DNA of 64,000 nt from Candidatus Aquiluna sp. UB-MaderosW2red (GTDB taxonomy: Bacteria; Actinomycetota; Actinomycetes; Actinomycetales; Microbacteriaceae), in assembly GCF_900100865.1 (NCBI RefSeq), contig NZ_LT627734.1, forward strand, positions 496,001 to 560,000, written 5' to 3'. Positions 57,955 to 64,000 of this stretch are shown in pieces (positions within the stretch are counted from its first letter, which is position 1; each line of letters starts with the position of its first letter). The notes under the pieces are model-generated. The model saw only the letters and a program-made list of their open reading frames with translations. It searched no databases and had not been told where the DNA came from. The position numbers and the translations under genes were made by a program.

Positions 57955-58356
57955 ATGGCAGAGAACGAAAAAGTAACCGCGGAGAAAACTACGAATTCGA
58001 AACCTAAGGCCACTCCAGCAGCCTTAGCTGAGCCCTCAAAACCGGGGTTTGATTGGACCTCACTCAACTCTTTATCGGCGGTTTCATTTGCTTCTGCGCT
58101 TAGTGGTGTCGGATCTTTGGTAGCGGTGATTACCGGCCACATTGCGCTAGCGCAGCTAAAGATCAGCGGGGAAAGTGGTCGCAAGCTTGCCCTAATAGGT
58201 GTGGTGCTGGGCTACGTGCAGTTGGTAGTAATTCTCTTATTCAGCATCTTGGCCGTGATTGCTCAGGTTGCGCTTTTCTCCCTACTCGGCTCCGAACCGG
58301 GCAGCTGGATGAATTTCGTAGATATGCGAAATGGAATGCGCTTTGATTGGGGCTAG
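57955..58356 (+). CDS. DUF4190 membrane protein
   Basis: A 133-residue membrane protein of unknown function. Residues 1-35 are a charged cytoplasmic tail. Two hydrophobic helices follow (about 43-65 and 78-105). The loop between them contains the DUF4190 pattern: G-H-I-A-L-A-Q-L-K, then S-G-R-K-L-A-L-I-G-V-V-L-G-Y. The start ATG has CAGGAGGA upstream. Its stop overlaps the stop of the convergent methyltransferase within one CTAG. Confidence 0.8.
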   Translation: MAENEKVTAEKTTNSKPKATPAALAEPSKPGFDWTSLNSLSAVSFASALSGVGSLVAVITGHIALAQLKISGESGRKLALIGVVLGYVQLVVILLFSILAVIAQVALFSLLGSEPGSWMNFVDMRNGMRFDWG

Positions 58357-59531
58357 ATCGGATTAGCGATAATTGCTTTTCGGGCACCTAAAACCTTGGT
58401 CATAATCAGGGTTGCGGTGCCCGAACCCTTTAACCTGAGCTTCTTGCGAAGCTCTTCGGGTGTTATGTCGACACCCCGCTTCTTGATTTCAAGAATCCCA
58501 ATCTGATTTTCGATCACATATTTATTTATGGCCTTTGGGTCTAGTGGCAATATCTCTTTGACCTGAAAACCTCTGAGCCATGGAGTTGTGAGCTTCTGAT
58601 CACCGGTTAGATAGGCAATCGCTGGAGAGACCAACCCCAATGAGTATTGAGCGGCAAACTCACCGAGCAGGTGGGAGCGAATAAGCGAGTTGTCCGGTTC
58701 GTAAATAAATTCGCTCAGTTCGCGCACTGCACCCTGGATCTCACCGACTCCATCAAATACTTTTCGCTCACCATTTTTGATTAGCAAGGCTGAGCGCATG
58801 TTGCCACGAGAGAGTTTTCCGAAGTAGAGCATTAGCTCGACCAGGTCACCATTATGAGAAACCCATTGGGCTTCGCAGTGCTCAGGGATTAGCTCGTGAT
58901 CTGTGGCGGGGCCGAGCTTTACGGCGGTGGGTGCGGTCTTTGCCTTTTCGAAAACCCAGTCAAGTGATGGGCTGAAATCACTTGGAGTCAAACGAATATG
59001 AGTTCTGCCTTTTCGATTAATCTCTCTTCTGGCAGGGTCGATAAAAACTCCCATATCCTGAGTGTCTTGTGATTTGGCGTCTGCTTGAATCACCTTTGCA
59101 TTTGGAAAACTCGCAAGATTAAAAGTTGCCAAAGCGGCGGTTTGCTCATCTTGTTCAACTGCCAAAACAGTTATGTCTAGGGCCGCAAGGCTCATGGCAT
59201 CCGCGCCAATCCCACAACCCAGGTCGGCAACCCGCTTGATGCCAGCCTGCCTAAAGCGTTCGGCGTGAAGTGCGGCTACAGGCAATCTAGTGGCCTGCTC
59301 GAGCCCGGCTTCTGAATAAAGCATGTGGTTTGCAAACTCACCGAACTTGGCCTTTGCTCGATGCCTAAGCCGAGCCTGGTTTACAACTGCGGTTACCAAT
59401 ACAGCCTCGTGGCCCTGGTTGCGAAGCCTAGTGATCAGCGACAGCACATCCGCCTTGGAATCCAGTGGCCCGAGTTTGTTCAATAACGCCAAGGCCTCGG
59501 GCGTTAGTAGTTCTGCAATATTTGATTCCAC
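58353..59531 (-). CDS. Class I SAM-dependent methyltransferase with THUMP-like C-terminus
   Basis: A 392-residue predicted methyltransferase. SAM-binding motif I is VADLGCGIGADAMSLA (about 101-116), and an FIDPARR segment lies at 163-169. The C-terminal ITPEELRKKLRLKGSG region fits the THUMP-like fold found in this actinobacterial family, which suggests an RNA target. The precise substrate is not known. The start is GTG at 59531, seven bases after a TAGCGT hexamer, so it may be leaderless. Confidence 0.82.
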   Translation of the reverse strand: MESNIAELLTPEALALLNKLGPLDSKADVLSLITRLRNQGHEAVLVTAVVNQARLRHRAKAKFGEFANHMLYSEAGLEQATRLPVAALHAERFRQAGIKRVADLGCGIGADAMSLAALDITVLAVEQDEQTAALATFNLASFPNAKVIQADAKSQDTQDMGVFIDPARREINRKGRTHIRLTPSDFSPSLDWVFEKAKTAPTAVKLGPATDHELIPEHCEAQWVSHNGDLVELMLYFGKLSRGNMRSALLIKNGERKVFDGVGEIQGAVRELSEFIYEPDNSLIRSHLLGEFAAQYSLGLVSPAIAYLTGDQKLTTPWLRGFQVKEILPLDPKAINKYVIENQIGILEIKKRGVDITPEELRKKLRLKGSGTATLIMTKVLGARKAIIANPI

Positions 59532-59538
59532 ACCTCAA

Positions 59539-59544
59539 ACGCTA
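59539..59544 (-). promoter_or_regulatory. Candidate -10 of leaderless methyltransferase promoter
   Basis: TAGCGT on the minus strand is followed by seven bases (TTGAGGT) and the GTG start. No other ribosome site is visible; the GAGGT within the spacer is too close to act as one. Confidence 0.35.
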
Positions 59545-59601
59545 TCGGGTTTGACGGTGGCGCTCATCTTGACTGCTTGCTTCTTAGGGCCTAAAGTTGG
59601 G

Positions 59602-59628
59602 TTAGCACTCACGAGGTGAGACTGCTAA
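59602..59628 (+). promoter_or_regulatory. CIRCE operator (HrcA site) upstream of groES
   Basis: TTAGCACTC (59602-59610), nine spacer bases, then GACTGCTAA (59620-59628). The CIRCE consensus is TTAGCACTC-N9-GAGTGCTAA, so only one base differs. It lies 30 bases before the groES GTG. Heat-shock control by the HrcA repressor is expected. Confidence 0.88.
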
Positions 59629-59657
59629 TCAAAACTTTAGATATAGAAGAGGTTTCA

Positions 59658-59954
59658 GTGTCGGTTTCAATCAAGCCACTAGAAGATCGAATCGTTGTTC
59701 GCCCAGTTGAGGCTGAGCAGAAGACCGCATCTGGTCTGGTAATCCCAGACACCGCAAAAGAGAAGCCCCAAGAGGCTGAGGTAGTTGCAGTTGGCCCAGG
59801 CCGCTTCAATGAGTCTGGCGATCGCATCCCAGTTGATGTTGCAGTCGGCGACTTGGTGATCTTCTCGAAGTATGGCGGCACAGAGCTCAAGTATGACGGC
59901 CAGGAGTACCTAGTACTTTCAGCTCGCGACGTTCTTGCGATTGTGGTTCGCTAA
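59658..59954 (+). CDS. groES: Co-chaperonin GroES
   Basis: GroES caps the GroEL folding chamber. The 98-residue protein starts [20 protein letters not shown] and contains the mobile loop [11 protein letters not shown], then VVAVGPGRF. The start is GTG at 59658 with AGAAGAGG upstream; the in-frame ATG at 59616 lies inside the CIRCE element and gives too long a protein. No groEL follows; a terminator ends the unit. GroEL must be encoded elsewhere. Confidence 0.95.
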   Translation: MSVSIKPLEDRIVVRPVEAEQKTASGLVIPDTAKEKPQEAEVVAVGPGRFNESGDRIPVDVAVGDLVIFSKYGGTELKYDGQEYLVLSARDVLAIVVR

Positions 59955-59969
59955 ATAAAATTCGTAATC

Positions 59970-59997
59970 AAAACGCCCCGGGTGACCGGGGCGTTTT
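59970..59997 (+). terminator. Intrinsic terminator after groES
   Basis: CGCCCCGG (59974-59981) pairs with CCGGGGCG (59986-59993) around GTGA, flanked by four A and four T. It is likely bidirectional. Confidence 0.92.
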
Positions 59998-60015
59998 GCT
60001 TTAAGTTCTAGCCCC

Positions 60016-60021
60016 TAAGCT
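60016..60021 (+). promoter_or_regulatory. Candidate -10 upstream of rarD
   Basis: TAAGCT is three bases before ATG 60025, six before GTG 60028 and nine before ATG 60031, all in frame. Leaderless spacing seen elsewhere here would favour GTG 60028 or ATG 60031 as the true start. Confidence 0.35.
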
Positions 60022-60024
60022 TTT

Positions 60025-60939
60025 ATGGTGATGGCGAGAAGCAAAAAAACTACCGGGTTGATTTTTGGCTTTAGTGCGTATCTAATCTGGGGCTCATTTC
60101 CTTTGATTATTGTGGCGGCAAATTTCGCCGACCCACTGGAAATTGTTACCTGGCGAGTCATCTTTGGTTTTTTATTCGCAGCCCTTTTGGTGACCATCAC
60201 TCGCAAGTGGCGCGAGATTATTCTGATTATGAGATCTCCGAAAAAATTGGGCTGGATAGCTGTGGCTGCGCTATTTATATTTATTAATTGGGAGGTCTAC
60301 GTAATTGCCGTCGCGACTGGCAACACTATTGAGAGCTCTCTCGGTTATTTCATAAACCCTTTGATAACGATACTTTTCGCGGTTTTACTGCTCAAAGAAA
60401 GGCTGCGAACCACCCAGTGGGCGGCACTTGGTATTGGCTTTGTAGCAGTTGTGATTCTCACGTTTGATTATGGGCGTCCGCCCTGGATCGCCTTCATTCT
60501 CGCTATTAGCTTCGCCACCTACTCACTTGCCAAAAATAAAGTCGGCGGCAAGATCGGTGCACTGCAGTCCTTCACCATCGAATCCGCAGTATTGGTGCCG
60601 GTGGCAGTGCTTCAGTTTTTGCTGGTAGCCAACACCCTTGAAATCCAAATCACCAAGGGCCCCCTTGAGGCAAGCGTTCTTATCGGATTCGGGATTCTGA
60701 CTGCAATTCCCTTGATTCTGTTTGGTTCTGCAGCTTCTAGAATTCCGCTGTCGATGATTGGCTTTATTCAGTACCTCACCCCGGTGTTGCAGTTTTCGAC
60801 TGCTTACTTCATTCTGGGTGAAGAGATGCCGCCGGTTCGCTGGATTGGATTTTCATTGGTCTGGCTCTCCTTGGTGGTGCTAACTTCAGACGCCTTGCTT
60901 CGCAAAAGGCCTGCGATCCCGCTTGTTCCCAACTCCTAG
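60025..60939 (+). CDS. rarD: RarD-like EamA family transporter
   Basis: A 304-residue membrane protein with about ten helices, matching the RarD subgroup of the EamA/DMT superfamily. It opens GLIFGFSAYLIWGSFPLI and contains the RarD-typical segments FINWEVYVIAVATGNTIESSLGY and GFIQYLTPVLQF (in part). RarD proteins are annotated as chloramphenicol-sensitivity or metabolite exporters, but the natural substrate is unclear. The exact start is uncertain among three in-frame codons within seven bases. Confidence 0.88.
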   Translation: MVMARSKKTTGLIFGFSAYLIWGSFPLIIVAANFADPLEIVTWRVIFGFLFAALLVTITRKWREIILIMRSPKKLGWIAVAALFIFINWEVYVIAVATGNTIESSLGYFINPLITILFAVLLLKERLRTTQWAALGIGFVAVVILTFDYGRPPWIAFILAISFATYSLAKNKVGGKIGALQSFTIESAVLVPVAVLQFLLVANTLEIQITKGPLEASVLIGFGILTAIPLILFGSAASRIPLSMIGFIQYLTPVLQFSTAYFILGEEMPPVRWIGFSLVWLSLVVLTSDALLRKRPAIPLVPNS

Positions 60940-61197
60940 TGCTAAATCTGAAACATAATTGTTACGCACTCCTTATAAGCCCTTAGGGTCTTCGGAATAC
61001 GTATCTACAAGCCTTAATAACTTCGGATTCCGTTGTTTGTGTGGTTTATAAGGGCTATTTCGCAGTGCGAAACTGTTTATTGGCAGAATATCGTGCGAAA
61101 CAACAGTGCGGGCTGATTCAGCACTAGTTATGATTTTCTCAGATCGCGTAAATTCGTGCGCGCATCCGTTTTTCCTATTGCTATTTCAAGGAGCAAA
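60940..61197 (+). promoter_or_regulatory. Regulatory region upstream of livK
   Basis: A 258-base gap without a gene. It holds a nine-base direct repeat, GTGCGAAAC, at 61065-61073 and 61093-61101, and a GTGCG core again at 61105. It also has inverted arms GCCCTTA (60979-60985) and TAAGGGC (61049-61055), and CGGAAT (60994-60999) against ATTCCG (61027-61032). These may be regulator sites or RNA structure controlling the uptake system. No clear promoter is assigned. Confidence 0.4.
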
Positions 61198-62523
61198 ATG
61201 ACAACAAAGTTCAAGAGGTCATCCTTCACCAGAAGGGCACTGTCCGCTGCATCGATCGCAATGGTGGGCGCCGTAGTCCTAGCCGGTTGCGCCACCGCAG
61301 AACCCGAAACCACCGAGACAGCTGCTGAGGAGACTTCGGCACCTGCCACAATATCTCCAGGTGGCTGTGAGCTAGCTCCAGAGCAAGATGGCGACCTAGT
61401 ATTCAAAATGGGTACCGCACTTCCATTGACCGGTAACTTGGCATTCCTAGGCCCACCGGAAGAGGCTGGAGTTGCACTAGCTGTTGACGAAGTCAACGCG
61501 GCCGGCAAGGGAATCACCATTGACATGACTCTTGGTGACTCGGGTGACACCGATAACAAGGCTTACGACACCGAGATTCCTCGCCTATTAGGCGCCGGAG
61601 TCCAGGCAATTGTTGGAGCTGCGTCTTCAGGCACTTCGCTTCAGTTCATCGACCGAGTCATTGCTGAATGTGTTATTCAGTTCTCACCGGCCAACACCTC
61701 CGCAGCATTCACCGACTACGAGGACAAGGGACTTTACTTCCGTACCGCCCCCTCAGACGTTCTTCAGGGTGAAGTTCTAGGAAACCTAATCGCAGAAGAT
61801 GGTCACCAGAGGATCTCATTGATCGTTCTAAATGACTCCTATGGAACCGGACTTGCGAGCTACGTTACCACTGCTTTTGAGGCAGCTGGCGGCGAGGTAA
61901 TTGCAGCCCCGACCTACAACACCGGAGACACTAACTTCACCGCTCAGATTGCTGAGGCTCTTGCTGGCGACCCAGATGCTATCGTTCTGATCACCTTCGA
62001 CGAGGCAAAGACAATCGTTCCCGAGTTGGTATCGCAGTTCCCAGCGGACAAGCTCTACTTCGTGGACGGTAACCTAACCGACTACTCAGCAGACTTTGCT
62101 CCTGGCACCTTGATGGACGCAAAGGGAACCTACCCTGGTGTTAACGAATCCACAATCGGCGACTTCATCACCCTGATGGACGAGAACTGGCAGGCAGCAG
62201 GCAATGCAGCCCTAGCGCTCAATGCCTATGGTCCAGAGTCTTATGACGCTGTCATCCTTCTAGCCCTTGCAGCTCTTGAGGCCCGCAGCACCGAAGGTGC
62301 AAACGTGGCTCTCAAGCTCCAGGAGGTTTCAGGTGGCTCCGGCATGGGAACCAAGTGCACCAGCTTTGCTGAGTGTGCCGACATCATCAACGGTGGCGGT
62401 ACTGCTGATTACGATGGACCATCCGGTGCCATCGAGTTCAATGATGTTGGAGACCCAACTAAGGGCAACATCTTGATCCAGCAGTTCGACGGCAACAACG
62501 TTCCAGTAACCATCCGCGGCTAG
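61198..62523 (+). CDS. Branched-chain amino-acid type ABC transporter substrate-binding lipoprotein
   Basis: A 441-residue lipoprotein that captures substrate outside the cell. Residues 1-30 are a lipoprotein signal with an SRRAL-like Arg motif (FTRRALS) and lipobox V-L-A-G-C, Cys31. An acidic/Thr/Ala-rich tether follows. The body is a type I periplasmic-binding fold of the LivJ/LivK group, with FKMGTALPLTGNLAFLGPPEEAG near the start (in part) and IVGAASSGTS. The start ATG 61198 is set by AAGGAG; the ORF is open from 61156. The minus-strand LivG and LivF ATPases converge on it. Ligand may be amino acids, amides or urea. Confidence 0.88.
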   Translation: MTTKFKRSSFTRRALSAASIAMVGAVVLAGCATAEPETTETAAEETSAPATISPGGCELAPEQDGDLVFKMGTALPLTGNLAFLGPPEEAGVALAVDEVNAAGKGITIDMTLGDSGDTDNKAYDTEIPRLLGAGVQAIVGAASSGTSLQFIDRVIAECVIQFSPANTSAAFTDYEDKGLYFRTAPSDVLQGEVLGNLIAEDGHQRISLIVLNDSYGTGLASYVTTAFEAAGGEVIAAPTYNTGDTNFTAQIAEALAGDPDAIVLITFDEAKTIVPELVSQFPADKLYFVDGNLTDYSADFAPGTLMDAKGTYPGVNESTIGDFITLMDENWQAAGNAALALNAYGPESYDAVILLALAALEARSTEGANVALKLQEVSGGSGMGTKCTSFAECADIINGGGTADYDGPSGAIEFNDVGDPTKGNILIQQFDGNNVPVTIRG

Positions 62524-62540
62524 TAACTAGCCTCGAAGCA

Positions 62541-62580
62541 ACTTAGCCCCTCAAGGATTTCCTTGAGGGGCTAAGTCTTT
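62541..62580 (+). terminator. Intrinsic terminator after livK
   Basis: A perfect 16-base stem, ACTTAGCCCCTCAAGG (62541-62556) with its complement (62561-62576), around ATTT, followed by CTTT. The T-tract is short, but the stem is strong. It lies between convergent genes. Confidence 0.85.
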
Positions 62581-62590
62581 AAGTGGACGG

Positions 62591-62746
62591 CTATCTTTTT
62601 TTCTTACCCAAGATTTCTAGGCCCAATCCCACTAGAGCACCAAGGCCTATCCCAATTGCTAGGTTGCCGATTATGATCCCCACCGCAATACCAAACGTGG
62701 TGGCAAGGGCGAATCTGGTGCCAAAAGCTCTTCTTCTAGGCGCCAA
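62591..62746 (-). CDS. Small glycine-rich membrane protein downstream of livF
   Basis: A 51-residue frame. It begins TTG (M-A-P-R-R-R-A-F-G) at 62746, overlapping the last 11 bases of livF in another frame. Residues 12-46 are hydrophobic and glycine-rich, with regularly spaced glycines (about 19, 23, 27, 32, 34, 36, 40, 42). The ends are positively charged (RRR and KKKR). It looks like one or two closely packed transmembrane helices with a glycine zipper. Its position suggests translational coupling to livF and a possible accessory role in the transporter. The function is unknown, and no homologue is recognised from sequence alone. Confidence 0.55.
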   Translation of the reverse strand: MAPRRRAFGTRFALATTFGIAVGIIIGNLAIGIGLGALVGLGLEILGKKKR

Positions 62747-63455
62747 GAGTACCCAGGTAGAGACCGATCACTGCAGGGTCATTCAGTAGCTCCCTACCGG
62801 TGCCTGTGACGGCGTCTTTACCTTGATCAAGCACATAAGCCCGGTCAGAAATTTGTAGGCAGCGTCTAGCGTTCTGCTCGACCATGATGCAGGTGACCCC
62901 GGCCTTATTGATATCTGAAACTCTCAAAAAAGCCTCGTCCTGACGAACTGGGCTCAGACCGGCTGAAGGTTCGTCCAAAAGCAACACTGCAGGGTTCATC
63001 ATGAGCGCCCGCCCCATAGCAACCATCTGGCGCTCCCCGCCAGATAGGGAGCCAGCTCGTTGCTTCAATCGCTTGCCGAGTTCAGCAAAAATGGAGACTA
63101 CGAATTCCAAGCGCTCTTTATAGTGGCTGGGATCCTGGTAGATACCCATTTGCAGGTTCTCTTCAATGCTCAGCGAGGGAAAGACGTTATTGGACTGCGG
63201 GATGAACCCGACACCTTTTGAGACCAGTTGATTCGCTTTCAGGCCAATGATGCTCTCGCCATTGAGATTGATTTCACCTTCGCGAACTTTTACGAGCCCG
63301 AAGATGGCTTTCAGAAGGGTTGATTTCCCGGCACCATTGGGACCGATGATTCCAATCAGCTCACCCTTATCAGCATAAAAGTTTGTGCCATTCAAGATGT
63401 TGACTCCGGGAAGGTATCCGGCATAAAGGTCTTTTACTTCCACAACCAGAGTCAT
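62736..63455 (-). CDS. livF: LivF-type ABC transporter ATP-binding protein
   Basis: The second ATPase of a branched-chain amino-acid type uptake system. The 239-residue protein has Walker A GPNGAGKST (about 36-44), the Q-loop, signature LSGGERQMVAMGRAL, and Walker B VLLLDEPSAGLSP. VGFIPQSNNVFP is the typical LivF Q-loop region. It overlaps livG by four bases (ATGA) and the small membrane gene by 11. Confidence 0.92.
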   Translation of the reverse strand: MTLVVEVKDLYAGYLPGVNILNGTNFYADKGELIGIIGPNGAGKSTLLKAIFGLVKVREGEINLNGESIIGLKANQLVSKGVGFIPQSNNVFPSLSIEENLQMGIYQDPSHYKERLEFVVSIFAELGKRLKQRAGSLSGGERQMVAMGRALMMNPAVLLLDEPSAGLSPVRQDEAFLRVSDINKAGVTCIMVEQNARRCLQISDRAYVLDQGKDAVTGTGRELLNDPAVIGLYLGTLGA

Positions 63456-64000
63456 TTTTCGTCCTCTTCAGTAATGATGTTGATTCGACCAGTCACGACA
63501 CCTAGATCGGTGTCTTGGTGGGCACCGAGGTAGGCGTCAATCACGGCCTGCTCTCTCATGACGCTTTCTGGTGGCCCCTCGGCCACAACTTTGCCCTCAG
63601 CCATCACTACCACCCAGTCGGCGATGTGACGGACCATGTGCATGTCGTGCTCCACAAATAAAACGGTCATCCCCTCTTTTTTGAGGTTTAGCACGTGGTC
63701 CAATAAAGACTGGGTCAGGGCCGGGTTAACCCCGGCCATCGGCTCATCTAGCATCACTAGAACCGGGTCGGTCATTAGCGCTCTTGCCATCTCTAGCAAC
63801 TTTCGCTGACCACCTGAGAGTGATGCAGCAAAGTCTTTTTCCTTGCCATCCAGCTTGAAACGCTCTAGTAACTTGCGAGCCTTCAGCTCGATTTCGGCAT
63901 CTTGTTTCCGCCAGAGAGCGGGGACCAAAGAGCGCAGCAGAGATTCACCCTTTTGATTTTTGGCTCCCAGCTTCATGTTTTCCATGACGGTGAGCAGGCT
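63452..64000 (-). CDS. livG: LivG-type ABC transporter ATP-binding protein (partial)
   Basis: The first ATPase of the same uptake system, cut by the window edge. The visible 3' part (182 codons) has signature LSGGQRKLLEMARAL, Walker B VLVMLDEPMAGVNP, the H-loop VEHDMHMV and the LivG-type D-loop. The Walker A half lies beyond 64000: the frame is still open at the edge with SLLTVMENMKLG, so the internal ATG at 63985 is not the real start. The permease genes (LivH, LivM) presumably follow upstream, outside the window. Confidence 0.9.
   Translation of the reverse strand, partial: SLLTVMENMKLGAKNQKGESLLRSLVPALWRKQDAEIELKARKLLERFKLDGKEKDFAASLSGGQRKLLEMARALMTDPVLVMLDEPMAGVNPALTQSLLDHVLNLKKEGMTVLFVEHDMHMVRHIADWVVVMAEGKVVAEGPPESVMREQAVIDAYLGAHQDTDLGVVTGRINIITEEDEK

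Noticed and set aside
62583-62789. Plus-strand ORF over the livF end
   Set aside because: Its codons are the antisense of the small membrane protein and livF, it is Pro/Ile-rich, and it has no ribosome site.

Overview
The window looks like a chromosomal segment of a streamlined actinobacterium, most likely family Microbacteriaceae and possibly the freshwater Luna group (Rhodoluna/Aquiluna-like). Support comes from the gene order infA-rpmJ-rpsM-rpsK-rpoA-rplQ-truA without rpsD, actinobacterial RNA polymerase genes, frequent GTG and TTG starts, moderate G+C by eye, and very short or overlapping gene boundaries. There is no 16S gene here, so the genus is an inference. No insertion sequence, prophage or CRISPR array was seen.

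Layout. 0-9.1 kb: a DUF3048 lipoprotein, galU, a secreted subtilisin, and a minus-strand surface-polysaccharide operon (UDP-glucose dehydrogenase, two family-2 glycosyltransferases, a glycosyltransferase/pyruvyltransferase-like fusion, and an ABC-type membrane domain without its ATPase). 9.1-14.3 kb: a sigma factor carrying its own membrane anchor, tRNA-Ser(CGA), prfB, ftsEX and smpB. 14.4-15.3 kb: a PrlF-YhaV toxin-antitoxin pair. 15.4-23.3 kb: rpoB-rpoC. 23.4-25.1 kb: an AbiE-like regulator/nucleotidyltransferase pair whose nucleotidyltransferase is interrupted by one in-frame amber codon. 25.3-29.7 kb: the str operon (rpsL-rpsG-fusA-tuf). 30-30.8 kb: a pirin. 31.2-43.6 kb: the S10, spc and secY-adk-map genes. 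43.9-47.7 kb: infA, rpmJ, rpsM, rpsK, rpoA, rplQ, truA. 47.8-50.5 kb: rplM-rpsI, glmM and a small NIPSNAP-like protein. 50.4-52.1 kb (minus): upp and coaA. 52.1-57.9 kb: glmS-acpS-alr-tsaE-tsaB-(rimI-tsaD fusion). 58-61 kb: a DUF4190 membrane protein, a THUMP-like methyltransferase, CIRCE-controlled groES and rarD. 61.2-64 kb: a branched-chain amino-acid type uptake system (LivK on plus; LivG partial, LivF and a 51-residue membrane protein on minus).

How the genes work together. Most of the window is gene expression machinery: RNA polymerase, ribosomal proteins, elongation and release factors, trans-translation, and tRNA t6A modification. A second theme is envelope building: GalU and UDP-glucose dehydrogenase supply UDP-sugars to the glycosyltransferases, GlmM and GlmS make amino-sugar precursors, Alr makes D-alanine, and FtsEX acts in division. 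Two toxin-antitoxin type loci lie on either side of rpoBC.

Promoters. At least ten genes have a TAnnnT hexamer (mostly TAGGCT, TAAACT or TATGCT) placed 5-9 bases before the start codon and no Shine-Dalgarno, which fits leaderless transcription. Ribosomal operons instead use longer leaders with hairpins, and two of them share the arrangement TTGACC-18-TAnnnT.
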